DNA of 64,000 nt from Takakia lepidozioides (lineage: Eukaryota > Streptophyta > Takakiopsida > Takakiales > Takakiaceae). This document shows, piece after piece, positions 22,578-34,408 of this stretch. The translations under genes were made by a program, and so were the position numbers. The first letter of the stretch is position 1. Each line of letters begins with the position of its first letter. The notes below the pieces were generated by a model that searched no databases, had not been told where the DNA came from, and saw nothing but the letters and a program-made list of their open reading frames with translations. The stretch is from NCBI GenBank assembly GCA_030704615.1, contig CM060733.1, forward strand, positions 24,738,001 to 24,802,000, read 5' to 3'.

Positions 22578-23310
22578 ATCACATCTGTGAAGCCTACCCC
22601 CCACGAAAAATCCTAAGCTCTGCCATATACAAGCTATTCACCGGTACGCTCACCACAATGCTATCTAGTTATGGCGAGCAACACCAAATTCTCAGTGACC
22701 CCCAAGAAGGATTCAGAGCTACACGCAGTACAACACGACAAATACAATATGTTCTCTCCGCACTCGAAGATGCTAAACTTACAAAGCAAGACATTTATCT
22801 TTTATATATCGACTTTAAAAATGCCTTCGGTTCCTTAGACCATGCTAGACTACTTGCTGTCATGCTTGACCTTGGGTACCCCACTGATGCCGTCCAACTA
22901 ATAGGAAACATCTACACAAACAGCACTACTGAGTACTTTGGTGCATACTATGGCTCCATCCCGCCTATCCCTATCCTTCGTGGAACTATCCAAGGTGACA
23001 CTTTAAGCCCCTACCTATTCATTATCTTCCTAGAACCCCTACTAAGATGGCTAGCTCGTGGCAAGCTTGGATACCAATACAAAACCTCCTCAAGTGACAT
23101 CTCCGCTGCAGCATATGCAGACGATCTAGGCATCCTGGCACATAAACCACAACACCTAAACCGACAAGTTAATAAACTACTTAGATTCAATCTATGGTCA
23201 GGCATGGAACTCAGCTTACACAAGTGCGCCATCACAACCGCAACACATAATAGTCGGCTCACCAAAACTGCCATAGCCTCACATTGTAAACTCTATGTAC
23301 ACTACCAAAA
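22547..23310 (+). CDS. Reverse transcriptase domain of the chromodomain LINE
   Basis: The frame encodes RT motifs in order: PRKILSSAIYKLFTG, QEGFRATRSTTRQI, motif A LLYIDFKNAFGSLDHARLL, motif B RGTIQGDTLSPYLFIIF and motif C AAYADDLGILAH with the YADD catalytic pair. A frameshift near 23310 moves reading to the next frame, where PFPFLGPDERYTYLGIQL continues the post-RT region that is normally contiguous. All visible catalytic residues are intact. The first residues before HHICEA derive from the adjoining duplicated segment, so the true start is missing. Confidence 0.88.
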
Positions 23311-24275
23311 CACATGTGCCCTTCCCCTTCCTAGGACCAGACGAGCGATACACTTACTTAGGTATACAACTCGTCCCCTCCCTCACTTGGCATATCCAAA
23401 AAAAATCTACATCGTCCAAACTCGCTACCAAAAGTCTTGCCCTGCTCAAATCCCCAATTGTCATTCGACCAAAATTATCAATCATTCAATCACTACTACA
23501 AACACAAATTCAATACTCGTTCCATGCCGCACCCTTCTCCTTACCAGATGTCAAGAAACTTGATAAAAGTATTATTCAGCTAACAAAGCGTGTATGTGGC
23601 CTACCAACTAGCACTCCCAATGCCCTCACACAACTACCTACTGACCACTACGGAATTGATTCGAGCCCATTAATCATCTTATATGCTCGTACATTAGGCA
23701 CCCAATTCAAAGAAGCACTCAACGATCCTGGGCGTCTAGGCATCATCTATCAGGGACTTCTCAAATACATTGCATTTAAATACAATGGCCTTTACTCATT
23801 ATCATCCCTGCACTCACAGGCCTGCCCACACTCCCCCATTGCACGCACACTACTCATCCTACGCCAAATGAAAATTAGCATACAAACCGATCTGCCAAAC
23901 TATTCTAACACCTCATCACCCTTAGAATGCGCATGGCTCACAAGCCCTTTTCTATCACAATTTGACATCTCCTATCCCAAACAAAAAATCCCCATCCTCA
24001 CCTATGTCAAAGAACGCAACATCACCACCCTCACCCAACTTACTACCGCCACTGGCCACCAAGCGAATTCACTCCTAAATTCTCTCGAGCCACGACCAAA
24101 ACCACTCGATACCTACACCACCTTCGCACCCAAGCTTGTACACCAAAATCACATATACACTAACACCCGAGTACACCGCCCTGACCTTGTGTCAGGGCGC
24201 CATCTGTCATCCCTCAGTAGCCTGCACTCTCCAATGTCACCTCCCACGCCTCTACTATCCACATACGGCTCATGA
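23295..24275 (+). CDS. Post-RT (thumb/linker) region of the chromodomain LINE
   Basis: The frame continues the LINE protein after a frameshift, beginning near PFPFLGPDERYTYLGIQL, the YxYLG motif that follows RT in many non-LTR elements. It continues with IQYSFHAAPFSLPDVKKLDK and KRVCGLPTSTP, typical of the RT thumb. The last 40 codons are probably read out of frame: the next segment continues in a different frame from about 24140. Confidence 0.75.
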   Translation: MYTTKTHVPFPFLGPDERYTYLGIQLVPSLTWHIQKKSTSSKLATKSLALLKSPIVIRPKLSIIQSLLQTQIQYSFHAAPFSLPDVKKLDKSIIQLTKRVCGLPTSTPNALTQLPTDHYGIDSSPLIILYARTLGTQFKEALNDPGRLGIIYQGLLKYIAFKYNGLYSLSSLHSQACPHSPIARTLLILRQMKISIQTDLPNYSNTSSPLECAWLTSPFLSQFDISYPKQKIPILTYVKERNITTLTQLTTATGHQANSLLNSLEPRPKPLDTYTTFAPKLVHQNHIYTNTRVHRPDLVSGRHLSSLSSLHSPMSPPTPLLSTYGS

Positions 24276-24702
24276 CATGTTTCCCCAGTACCGTTCTACC
24301 CCTACTGCCTCCATCTATCAAACGCTCAAAACGGCATTTGCCTCCAATACCCCAACAGACCCAGAACCCGACCCCCCCTCTCAAGTACCTAACACACAAC
24401 ATCCCCAACCTAATCACAACCTACATACGTCATTCAACCCCTCATCTAGTATGCAAGGCTTCCCCACCATTTCCCACCTAACAACCGCAATGTCCCCCCC
24501 GTCCTCACCACAAAATGACGACAATAACAATGATTACATCATTGAAGCCATATTAGGAGTTAAAACCCAAACGTCCATTAATGATGCCTTTGGAGCCACT
24601 TGCATGGATACATACTATCACTGCCAATGGGCTGGATACTCCTTAGAAGACAACACGTGGCAGAAAGAAGACGAACTATTCGGCCTACACCACCTTCCAT
24701 AA
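24136..24702 (+). CDS. Chromodomain segment of the LINE
   Basis: A Pro/Ser/Thr-rich linker of about 130 residues precedes a C-terminal chromodomain: YIIEAILGVK, a short insertion, YYHCQWAGYSLEDNTWQKED, then ELFG. This follows the family pattern Y-x-VE-x-IL ... Y-x-V-x-W-x-GY ... TWE-x-E-x-L. Two aromatic-cage positions (the leading Tyr and the Trp of CQWAGY) are visible. Chromodomains bind methylated histone tails and in Ty3/gypsy chromoviruses guide integration; here the targeting role is inference. It sits between reverse transcriptase and RNase H. Confidence 0.72.
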   Translation: MYTKITYTLTPEYTALTLCQGAICHPSVACTLQCHLPRLYYPHTAHDMFPQYRSTPTASIYQTLKTAFASNTPTDPEPDPPSQVPNTQHPQPNHNLHTSFNPSSSMQGFPTISHLTTAMSPPSSPQNDDNNNDYIIEAILGVKTQTSINDAFGATCMDTYYHCQWAGYSLEDNTWQKEDELFGLHHLP

Positions 24703-25019
24703 ACATACCAACATCGACTATCTAACATACATCCACCAACAACTCGTCACTCCCACCCAACCTACAGATAACAGATACATACACCAACCAATCTATGCCC
24801 CCAACGTACACATCTGCATAATTGAATGTAACCCTGACAACGATATCAAGCATGACCAACCACTAATCCACATGGGCCCCCGCGCTCAACATGGCCGCTT
24901 CATTAGACTCACCCCTAATAAAAGATTAACATGGTTGTGGGAGAAGTACTCTACTGCTAACTCATCTCCACAGTCACTACAACCCCCGAAACAAGACTAT
25001 TGCTACTGAATTATACTGG

Positions 25020-25568
25020 TTGGTTGACCGCTACCTCAAAGACACCCTCTCGAACAAGCCGCGGTCCCTCACTAAATTGGAAACAACATGTGCACACCAT
25101 ACCATACCCCAAGATATTCTCACCTTAATTATCTATACATTGGACCAGCTCACTCACTCATATTACTCCAACCCACTGACATGCCCTATGGCATTTCCCA
25201 CATTTTCTAGTCCGCATCACAGAGACTGTATCTTTGGAGCCACTAGCATTGCCACCCAGCACATCTGGGAGGGTCAGGGTTTTGCCCACCCCCCACCCAG
25301 CTCTCTTTCTCACGAAGCTCTTCAATGGGCAAAAATTGTTGCACACTCCTCTCCTTATGCGTCCACAATTTTCACACACAACAAAACACACCTAACACCT
25401 CTCACCCCCTCCTACGACTCCAAGAAGGGGTCAATCTACTCGCCACAATTGACCCAAACCAACTTAAATATATTCACTCCCCTCCTCTTCCCAAATACCT
25501 CAAACGGAAAGAACCCACCCTAACCCTGATTCTACACGTCCAAAACCCCCTTCATACAGACATACCGA
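25020..25568 (+). CDS. LINE linker region interrupted by DNA transposon
   Basis: Frames at 25020-25523 and 25325-25568 share the composition of the rest of the LINE and have no recognised domain. The second ends ...LHVQNPLHTDIP where the 11.3-kb insertion begins. The same frame resumes at 36905 as TSLFHQLEQLLTRTHKMKA, which shows that the two halves were once contiguous. Confidence 0.6.
25557..25568 (+). repeat. Target-site duplication, left copy
   Basis: CAGACATACCGA occurs here and again at 36893-36904, exactly at the two edges of the inserted element. All 12 bases match; 9 of them (ACATACCGA) would fit a Mutator-like duplication and the rest may be chance. Confidence 0.8.
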
Positions 25569-26183
25569 GGGCAGCTACCGTGTGAGCAGCTCATGCTTAA
25601 AGTGGAAAACGTGAGCAAAATCCCTAAAGCGTAAGCAGATTCCAAGCGTGAGCGGATTAGTGAATGGGAGCCTACAACCGAGGAAATAAGAGGGCCTATT
25701 GCTGTGGACAAAAACTACAATGCACGGACGCATGCACACCCCATCCGACGGGACAATCCAAGCTCCATGACGACCGTATGGTACAAATGTGCGATGAAAA
25801 AGCCGACGGATGAATGGTTTCAGGATGAATGGTGGATGAGAAATGAGCGAAATGGATGAACCATGACTTCGTTTTTGTTTCACGTGGAGCAATTGCATCT
25901 CGAGTGTATCCTGAATTTCAGATTTGTATGCTGATCCTGGCAGTACTTATTTTGAGGGAACTTGAAGGAAACTGCTGAAGTTACAAGGCAATTACATATA
26001 GGAGTAAATTTGAGTTACCTATGGACTCTTCTGATGGGGGTGGGGCTGCAGAGGAGGGAGGAGGATAGAACATGAGAAGTGGAGGACAAAACAAAATCGC
26101 AGAAAAAATTCTCCAAAAACAATGAACCCAAAAAATTGAGTCCAAAAAAACTTTAAAGGCGGTGTGTGTCCAGGTGGGGGGGG

Positions 26184-26888
26184 ATTAAGGTGTCGTCCAC
26201 GACATCTTAATTCCCACCTCTTGTTGCCACAAACATTTCATGGAAAATTCCCAGAAACCAGAAAATTTGAATCCAACAAAACTTTCAAGCCGACACCTAT
26301 GCAGGTCGCGGGGATTAAGGTGTCGTCAACGACCTCTTAAGTCCCACCAGCTGCTGCCACATGTATTTTCAGATTATGGCCCAAAAATGGAAAAACAGAA
26401 ATCCAACAAAACTTTGAAGGCGGTGCGTGTGCACGTCGGGGCGATTAAGGTGTCGTCAACGACATCTTAATTCCCACAACTTGTTGAGATATGATAGTTC
26501 ATGGAAAAACCCAAAAAACCAGAAAAAAATGACTCCAGAAAAGCTTTGAAGGCGGTGCGTGTGTAGGGGGGATTAAGGTGTCGTCAACGACATCTTAATT
26601 CCAACAACCTCAATAGAATTTTCAAAGCGGTGCGTGTGCAGGTCGGGGGGATTAAGATGTCGTCAACAATATCTTAATTCCGACCACCTGAACAAAACTT
26701 TCACGGCGGTGCGTGTGCAGGTTGGAGGTATTAAGGTGTCGTCAACGACATCTTATTTCCCACCACCTTTTGCGACATTTCAATTCATCGAAAAACCCAA
26801 ATAACCAAAAAAATATGAATCCAACAAAGGTACGAAGGCAATGCGTGTGCAGGTGGGTGGATTAAGGTGTCGTCAACGACATCTAAAT
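26184..26888 (+). repeat. Array of seven imperfect palindromes (left side of transposase)
   Basis: Seven 28-bp imperfect palindromes with arms ATTAAGGTGTCGT and ACGACATCTTAAT start at 26184, 26314, 26444, 26572, 26651, 26730 and 26861. Each sits in a 79-131 bp repeat unit that also holds a GGCGGTGCGTGTGCAGG-like stretch and a CCAACAAAACTTT-like stretch. The central bases read GTCAAC in most copies. They resemble arrays of transposase-binding sites in subterminal regions of DNA transposons. Confidence 0.85.
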
Positions 26889-27019
26889 TAGAAAAACCAC
26901 CAACCCCAATACAAACAAACCGAAAACAGATTCAGCCAAAACAGAAATGGAACATGTTAAAAACATTACATTGAACAAAGTGGAGTCATTGTCAAAGAAT
27001 CCAACTCCTTCTAAACACC

Positions 27020-30000
27020 TTACAATTCAGTAATCATATCACGCTGCAGAAGTATATGAACGTTAGTGGGACCCATTGTACATTGGTGAATGCATGTGTC
27101 TCGGTGAGGATCACAAAACATCCTGTGAATGTAGATGTAGTATAGGTGTTTGAACGGAACAAATTTGGGTTTCTTTCCAATAGAGGTTGATAAAGTGCTG
27201 GAAATCCGGGCATGTGCAATTTGGAAAATTGCCAACAGTTACCTCATAAGTCCTGTCGTGAACAACAGAACCCGATGTCACCATACTGTACACCCGCCCA
27301 TAGCCTGGAGGGGGGACATTGACAACTTGGGTCACCCGACACTGCAGGTTTCTTGCTGACTCAATTTTGCACTCATTTTCGGGAACTGCCTCAACACGAC
27401 GGACCGGTTTTCCATTTCGTTTCGTAGGTCAGTCGTTCCCATGTGGTGGACGTGGGGGGAATGCGGATTGCGAACCCCGACATGAAACTGGTGTAATGAA
27501 TACTGGGCCTCTTGGAAGACGCAACCCGGCATCCTCCAGCATCTCAATTTCTTGCTTTGACAGACATGTTCCCAACTTCACTGGCCACATGGCTGGAATT
27601 TGAGGCTTGCTGAGGACTGAATCCCGACAAGTCCCCATCACACAACGTTGAATGTCATCAGGGCAAAACCAGAACTTGTGAGGCCTGGACTCTCGCGCAC
27701 CGTAATGTTTGAATAAACCAGTGGAAGACGGGGCATGAGTCCCGCCTCCGCCCCTAGAAATCTTGCTGGTGCACTTCACAAAGGACAATGCCCTTACAGC
27801 AGAACACCCAACTTTTGATCCTCGGGCTGTCGTTCAATGTGCCATATTGCATCCACACAATCGGACTCTTCCACCGCCAGCATCATCTCTCCCTCTCCCC
27901 GCAATGGAGCAGAGGGATATAAAGCATTGTATACAGCAGAAGAACAAGCACCAACACAGGGACTGCCAGATTCGAATGTCGGAGGCCGCACAGGCACACG
28001 AGGAATTGAGTAATTATCCCTGTCATGCCGATGGGAGTCACCAGCGGATCCTGGTGGGGTGTCAAGTTTGCGCTTGCATGAACCGAATCTTTCCTCCCCT
28101 TCCAAATGTGGGAGCTTGGACTGCAAAGGTGTTCCATTTGTGAACTCATTTACAGCACGCGCCATTTTAGCGGGATGCTTCGCTCTATTTGCAGCCCTGA
28201 GTAGCAACTCTTCCCTGTCTGGACCTTTGCCAGCTCCCCGTCCCCTCAGGAAGTCTCGGTACCTTGTTTGTTGCGAAACAGCCCGGACTATGTCATCTAT
28301 AGTCGCAACGTAGAGGTTCCGCCCATTTTTGCCAGATTGTGCCATCCACTTACTATGCACAGTCTCTGCTAGATTGCAGGAGGGCATATCGGCAATGTCC
28401 TCCAGTGACATGTCTTGCATGCAATTCAACACAAGCATGATTACGTACAGCAGCATAAGAACTGGATTGGACGGCCTGTTCGTTCTATGATATATCTCCC
28501 AACGAGAAGGAATAAAGCAAAATCATGCTAATTCGCTACTAACTTACAGTTGTCATGAAGGCACCCCACTGTCTATATCTGAAGTGCCAGAACCCCAACC
28601 AGTCTTCTAGTTCTTTGATTCCATCCAGACTGGCTGCCTCAGATGAGTACCACCATACTCGAATAGTCTGGAACATAGAGTTGGCTTTCTGTTCGGAGGT
28701 GGCATCTTTATATAGACGGCATAGTCTCATATGCTCCTCCCGCAACTCCAGTTTTATGGAACTCTTTTGTGTGGCGTTGTAGGGACTGGCTCCAATGAAA
28801 GAGGCAAGTGCGTTCCCGGCCTTCCATTGGTACTTTGGGGTCGCCTGAACCAAAAACTGTACGGACAACATTCCAATTCGCTTGAGCGCTGTCAGCCATG
28901 AACCTAGTGAAGTTTGGATCTGGGACACCATGAGCGGTCACGACGTTAACAAGGGACTTCCACATAAGAATTTGTGACTCTGTGTCCTCCGACTGCATGT
29001 CACAAACAGCAACAATCATCACTCTCTGGTATGCAGGATCGTATACATGACATGTCATAGTCGTCCATTCCTTCACACGTACGTTTCACGTGATCAAACA
29101 TAATCCAGGAATTCTGAATATCACCACCGGGCTGCATTCTTCGCACTAGACTAGCTCCCGATCCCTCACCAACTGTGGACATCTTGAATAAGCACACTTT
29201 CCTGGCACCTTGCCCTGGGAAAACACTGTCTTGAATGAAGTCATATCGGCTTATACGCTTTAACTCCTGGATGTTATCCATGAAGCCTGTGTTGGCAGCA
29301 CCCCCCCTTAGGACGTTGATTTGATTTCGCACATTCGGAGAACTCAATGTTGAGAAATGGTCCAGAACATTGTCAAGGGAGGCAGTGTCAAATTTAGTGG
29401 TGGACTCCTGCGATTCCCCAAACAAATACTTTTGTAGGAATCCTTTGTTTGCTGCCAGAGCAATGGCTGATGGCGATGCACCAGGAGCACTATGAATTTC
29501 GTGTTGAAGCAGTGAACGGACTGTATCAATAGTCTCTCTGCACTGTCCCCGGGACACCGGATATGCATGAATGCCGAAATGGATACATGCCCTTGTGAGG
29601 TAACTGCAATTGTGAAGCACGTAGTACATACGTGCATTGCAATCTGCGATGCACTGTGGGACCAATTTACAGAACTTGCAAACGAGAGTACTATTGCTTG
29701 CAGGAGCACAACCTACTTTGAAAGGGTTGTCGCAGACACCTTCCCATTCCGTCTCGTTTGTCGAACCGTCCATTTGGAAGTGCTGGCAAGAAGCATTTGG
29801 ACAACGAAGGTGTCCAAGCAAATCGATCTACGGAACTTCAAGCCATGCGGATTGCATATATTGGAAGTTTTCGTCCAGCACCATGGATGTCCATCGTGCT
29901 TCTTGTCCATGCCCGCCATTCGTCCTGCCAATCCCCCAGAGGATGTCGTTGGTGGCAGCTCAAAAATGATATCACCATTAAATTCATTGGGTAGGTATTT

Positions 30001-30660
30001 TGCTCTAACGATTCGTTGTGTATCCCAGTCAATGTCTCTCACATCACTCTTGCATCCTGGCAACCCCCTCAAGGACTGCAACTTCGGAATGACACTTGCA
30101 ATCTCTTGTACATCGGGGTCCCCCAGCAGACGTTGATTCGGAGGAGGTGGGAGCTCTGACACGTCCTCTTCTGAGCTATCGGAGATATCAAAAAATGTGG
30201 TGGAGGTTGTTTCTTCTCTTTTGATGGGCAGAGTTTTGGGCACCTGAGTCACCGAAGCTGCTGTTCTGGGCGTGACTATGGAACCTCCCGACAGACGTCT
30301 TTGATCCCCATGAATGCGATACTTTGCTGGTGGAACTCTCCACTCTCGCCGACTGCCAGACAAATGTGGTTTCTGAACGCATGTGCCCTCGACCTTCCCC
30401 ACTTTGTCATAGACCTCTCTCACTACATGTACAGTCCCTGCCTCAAAGCGGAAGGTTACGCAAAGCAAGTCTTCTTGAACTACGGCGAGCCCATTCACGT
30501 CGACTACGACACTCAGGTACTCCGCTTGCACGTTGGAGTAGAAAACAGCGACGTCGGAGTTGAGAGACATTGCATGAAAGAGCACGGGAGTGTGGACAGT
30601 GGAGAGCAGGTGACAAGAGTACACCAGGAAGGCCGAATTCTTCGAACCACTTCCTGACAA
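27020..30660 (-). pseudogene. MULE-like transposase relic with SWIM-type zinc finger
   Basis: Minus-strand frames run in order from 30660 down to about 27020. First comes an acidic N-terminal part (DISDSSEEDVSELPPPP). A Cys-rich region follows (RCPNASCQHF, CKFCKLVPQCIADC), then a MULE-type catalytic core: SWIMFDHVKR, VCDMQSEDTESQILMWKSL, FMADSAQANWNVVR and ERTCLFHWSQSL. Near the C-terminus lies VGNFPNCTCPDF, the first half of a SWIM zinc finger, followed in another frame by VPFKHLYYIY, where the expected third Cys is Phe. Frameshifts near 29820, 29080, 28930 and 27180 break the frame, though some gaps may be introns. The core pattern DxAQAxxNxxR with C-x-FHW is that of the Mutator superfamily. 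It is probably inactive as it stands. Confidence 0.78.
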
Positions 30661-31058
30661 TGTCTCAGTGGATCCACCGACTGAAGGTGCTGAGGCAAAT
30701 TATTTCTTTGCATGTTGTTTAGTAGCCGGCTTTGACTCTGACAGTTACTGGTGAATTTTATCCCATTAATGTCAGATCACAGACCGCCAGACACATGATT
30801 CCGATAGGCAAGAAATGCGGCCGACTTTGATGCCACATCCTCAGTGACTGCGCTGTGGGTCGAACCCCTTATGCAAACATGAATACGTGGCATGCATATA
30901 TTTAAGTGTCTTGCAAGGGCAATAGGTGTCGAGTTCTCTGCGAGACAGCCCGCAAGCATCCCGCCGAAAAACGAAAACCCCAATTATGAGCCGTTATGTT
31001 TTTGGATGATTTGTCATTCATTGAGAGGGAGGGATGAAAACCTAACCGCCATCCACTT

Positions 31059-31582
31059 TTGCCATTTGCCCGAGGGATGTCTTCGGAGGTTACATTCTGG
31101 CGTTCATCATTCGCCACACTAGAGCATCCCAAGAATGAGAGCGTTTCCGGAAAGAATAGAGTGAGAAGGCAGTCTTTGTACTTCACGTCTGCTAGGCAGA
31201 GGTTGAGAGCGAGAGAGAGGATGAAGAAAGCTAGGAGGGTTTTGAATTTGTCTGATGGAGGGAGCGATCGCGAGGGGGAAGGTTATGTGGGCGAAGGGAT
31301 GGAGAGTCTGGCAGGGAAGGAGCCGATTTTGGACAAGCAGCTCGAGGATCTGTTGGAGCTGCCTCTATTGCAACCAATACAGGAGGAGGAAGTTGAAAGG
31401 GAGAGCGGTGCTCCTGCGGAGGAGGAGGCAACGCAGCAAAGTCCGCAGAGGGGTCTGCCGACAAGGGGGCGGCCCTCCTCCATGCAGCTGTCCTTGCGCC
31501 CGTTGAAGGAGAAGGCTCAAGCGGAAAACAACGTTGGGTTGGGAGAGGAGGACACTTCCAGCGGTGGACAAAGTTTGATCCA
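31059..31582 (+). CDS. Acidic ORF of unknown function, first exon of a plus-strand element gene
   Basis: The frame encodes a basic N-terminal region (ARQRLRARERMKKARR) and then an acidic, Glu-rich low-complexity region. It ends at a strong CAG|GTGAGT donor (31582). A likely next exon begins after TTTGGCAG near 31876 and reads RKRKKAWESQRP, a nuclear-localisation-like stretch. It lies divergent from the MULE-like relic and upstream of the DUF4216-type frame, so it may be the start of one plus-strand transposon gene ending at 36398. I do not recognise a domain. Confidence 0.45.
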
Positions 31583-31698
31583 GGTGAGTACATACATTTG
31601 AGCATGTTTGAAGATGACTTTGACAATAACTTAAAACGACATCGCATCATGTCCACCGTTGCATTCGCAAGGGTTTCGAACAAGTCCAGAACAAGGTG

Positions 31699-31840
31699 AT
31701 TAAGTTGTCGTTGACGACAGCTTAATCTGCCACCTCCGCGAGGCATAGCCCTTCGTTCTAGCGAGCCCAATGTTGTCGTTGTATGAGTGCAGTAGCTTGC
31801 AATATGTAAAGGATTAAGATGGCGTTGACGACACCTTAAT
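31699..31840 (-). repeat. Two palindromes in opposite orientation (right side of transposase)
   Basis: At 31699-31726 and 31813-31840 the same 28-bp palindrome occurs with centre GTTGAC, the reverse complement of the GTCAAC centre seen in the left array. The sites therefore point in opposite directions on the two sides of the MULE-like relic, as expected for subterminal sites of one element spanning about 26.1-31.9 kb. Confidence 0.8.
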
Positions 31841-32065
31841 CTGGGCCTGCAATGCTTACTTCATTATGCTTTGGCAGAGAAAGCGAAAAAAGGCTTGGGA
31901 GAGTCAGCGTCCGATCTCGTCTGTGGATCCTGCAGGACTTAGCGTTTTTTTTTGTCTTCCCTGCCATTGTGGCATCTGTTTGTTTTCTTTGTGTCGAGTT
32001 TGATTGTGAAAGACAAACATGACAGAGCTATGTTTGTTTTCTTATAGTGTCGAGTTTGATCATGA

Positions 32066-32424
32066 GAGACGACGAGCGGAGCTGGTGGGATAGGGACAGA
32101 CATGGACTCAAGACCTAGAATCGGGGCACGAAGGTGTGCACGATGGTGGGACAACTGCGATCGCAAGGTGTGGCTTTTTCTCAATGTACAATGACGAGCG
32201 AAGCTGGTGGGATAGGGGCCAGACAGGGACTCAAGACCTAGAATCGGGGCATGAAGGCGTGCACGATGATGGGACAACCGCGATCGCAAGGTGTGGCTTT
32301 TCTCAATGTACAATGACGAGCGGAGCTGGTGGGATAGGGGGCAGACAGGGACTCAAGCCCTAGAATCGGGGCATGAAGGCATGCACGATGGTGGGACAAC
32401 CGCGATCGCGGGGTTTGATACTCA
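32066..32424 (+). repeat. Three tandem repeats of about 124 bp
   Basis: The unit begins GACGAGCGGAGCTGGTGGGA, includes AATCGGGGCATGAAGGC and ACAACCGCGATCGCAAGGTG, and ends CTCAATGTACAAT. Units start near 32070, 32191 and 32314. The third diverges after GCGATCGCGGG. No coding function is evident. Confidence 0.85.
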
Positions 32425-33720
32425 TGGGAGAAGGAACAGCATTCTGAATTACGGTAGGAGGTCATGAAAGTGTTTGAGTGCTATGGAATGGGTGTCTCTG
32501 CTGGTGAAGTGTTGCTGGTGTACTGCCTTTAGATGATGCTCATGCCAGCGGTACAATCATTAAAGTAGGGGATGTCTTGTGTGAAGAGATGGTGAAAGGA
32601 TTTTTGAACATCTGCTGAACTTAGTTGGAAGGAGGACACAAATGAAGGATAGTGAGGAAGAATGTCAATGATATATGAAGAGGGCAATGTACCTACTATG
32701 GGGGTAGGCTGTAGCTTTTCTGAAAGAAGATATCAGGTGGCATGCATTTGTTCCCTACTGCTTGTATCAATCAGCTTAGGAACATTCATAGACTGAGATC
32801 TACAATCAGTGGGGCATAAGGGTCTTTCAAATAGTTAAAATGCAGTTTTAAGGAGGAGTTAAAAGTGGGGGCTCTGTGATATCATGCCCTCTTCATGCAA
32901 AGGGGAAGAGAAGAGAAATCTGAAATAGAGAAGCTAGGGTTTTTCATTTTCATTTAAGTAGATGTGAATGATGTCAAAACACCATGCATCAGTCTACAAT
33001 CCATGGGCAGGATATGAAGGGGTAGCAATGTCATGCCAAAGGGGATCTGTTTCTTAGATAGCTGTAGTATTAATAAAGAAGGAAAATGAGAGCTCATGTG
33101 TAGAAACTAGGGCCTTTGCATTCTGGTTTACAGTAGAGTAAGTGGCACACATATTTCTGCATCACTTACGTAGTCCAAGTATGGGCCAGTGGGATATCTC
33201 TGATATGTTTACACTGTGGATAGGATCTGAATCTGTGTAAAGATCAGAATGTACACCCTGTGATTTTCCAATGATGACATCTGTAGGGAAGAAGAACCCT
33301 GGCATATATGATGATCTGTTCACTAAAGAGACCCAATAACAATTTAGATAACCTCAACCCTGTCCATGTCTTCTCTTCCGCTGCGGCGTGGATAAGGGTA
33401 TAAAGTCTCTAAATAGATTTAGAATGAATTAAGTAGGGTTTGAGTCATTTTAGAAAGAGCAAGTAGGTTGATGTCATAGGGCAGGGCCATGGATCGCTGC
33501 TCAAGAAACAGTTAACTATAGTTTACCAAAAGGGTTTCATGCCCCTTCTTTTTCACACTACAGTGTGGCTTTTCCTTGATGTAGGATGTGAAGAAGTTTG
33601 ACCATCCTGCAAATGTGGGCTTTTGGCTCCTGTTCGTATGGTATTCTTCTTGATGTTTACAAGGTTCTTGGGAGAATCAGCTTGGTCTTAGCAGCCCGCT
33701 GATTCATTTCCTGATTCACC
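32425..33720. other. Non-coding interior of the 11.3-kb transposon
   Basis: Between two tandem arrays there is no frame over about 60 codons, no recognised domain and no repeat I could pair with another part of the window. It may be intronic sequence of the plus-strand element gene. Confidence 0.45.
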
Positions 33721-34098
33721 TATTTCAGCCTGTTTTGCCCTCTTATCAGACTCGGGCCTGATATGCATATTGAATTCTGTAAGTTAGCTCGTTGGTGCAA
33801 GAGAGAGAGTCAGCTTGGTCTTAGCAGGCCGCGAGGGCACCTTCTTCCTATTTTCAGCCTGTTTTGCCCTCTTATCAAACTCAGGCCTAATATGCATATT
33901 GAATTATGTAAGTTAGCTCATTGGTGCAAGAGAGAGAGTCAGGTTGGTCTTAGCAGGCTGTGAGGGCACCTTCTTCTTCAACCTATTTCAGCCTGTTTTG
34001 CCCTCTTATCAGACTCGGGCCTAATATGCATATTGAATTATGTAAGTTAGCTTGTTGGTGCTAGAGAGAGAGTCAGGTTGGTCTTAGCAGGCCGTGTA
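33721..34098 (+). repeat. Three tandem repeats of about 125-130 bp
   Basis: The unit contains TTTCAGCCTGTTTTGCCCTC, TTATCAGACTCGGGCCTGA, TATGCATATTGAATT and GTGCAAGAGAGAGAGTCAG, followed by CTTGGTCTTAGCAGGC. Units start near 33725, 33851 and 33985. They lie just upstream of the DUF4216-type exon. Confidence 0.85.
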
Positions 34099-34408
34099 TG
34101 TGCTGAACAATACCAATGTGATGGTTCCTTGGGTGCAGTGAGTTCTTCTTTTCATTGCACCTTATTCATATCAAGTTCAAATGCAATTGTGACTGTCACC
34201 AGTGTAATAGAACCACCCACAAAGTCACAAATGTCAGTGGTTCATCGTGATGATAACCACTTCTGTAGTAACTGAATGTCTAAGTGAGTGACTTTTTGGA
34301 AGAGCATGTTCATTTACAAGTCATTCTGCTCACTCATCCAGTGGTTTTCAAAGTATCATTCATGCTAGGTATTTTTTGCAAAGTAATGCAACACTTCATT
34401 GCTAACAT

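Larger units (their letters stand above)
22578..25568 (+). mobile_element. Chromodomain-bearing non-LTR retrotransposon, left part
   Basis: This is the 5' part of a LINE whose remainder lies at 36893-39170 beyond an inserted DNA transposon. In order it has reverse transcriptase (22.6-23.4 kb), a thumb/linker region, a chromodomain near 24.53-24.69 kb and further Pro/Thr-rich linker. The C-rich, A-rich strand composition is uniform across both parts and unlike the neighbours. The 5' end is truncated: reading begins just before the first RT motifs, with no endonuclease. Confidence 0.8.

Noticed and set aside
26184-26888. Regularly spaced repeats that might be taken for a CRISPR array
   Set aside because: The repeats are palindromes within longer similar units, spacers are not unique, and the context is a plant transposon.
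31231-31770. Minus-strand 179-codon frame opposite the acidic plus-strand ORF
   Set aside because: It is Pro/Ser/Arg-rich, as expected for the complement of a Glu/Gly-rich coding sequence. The plus strand has the better splice donor and composition.
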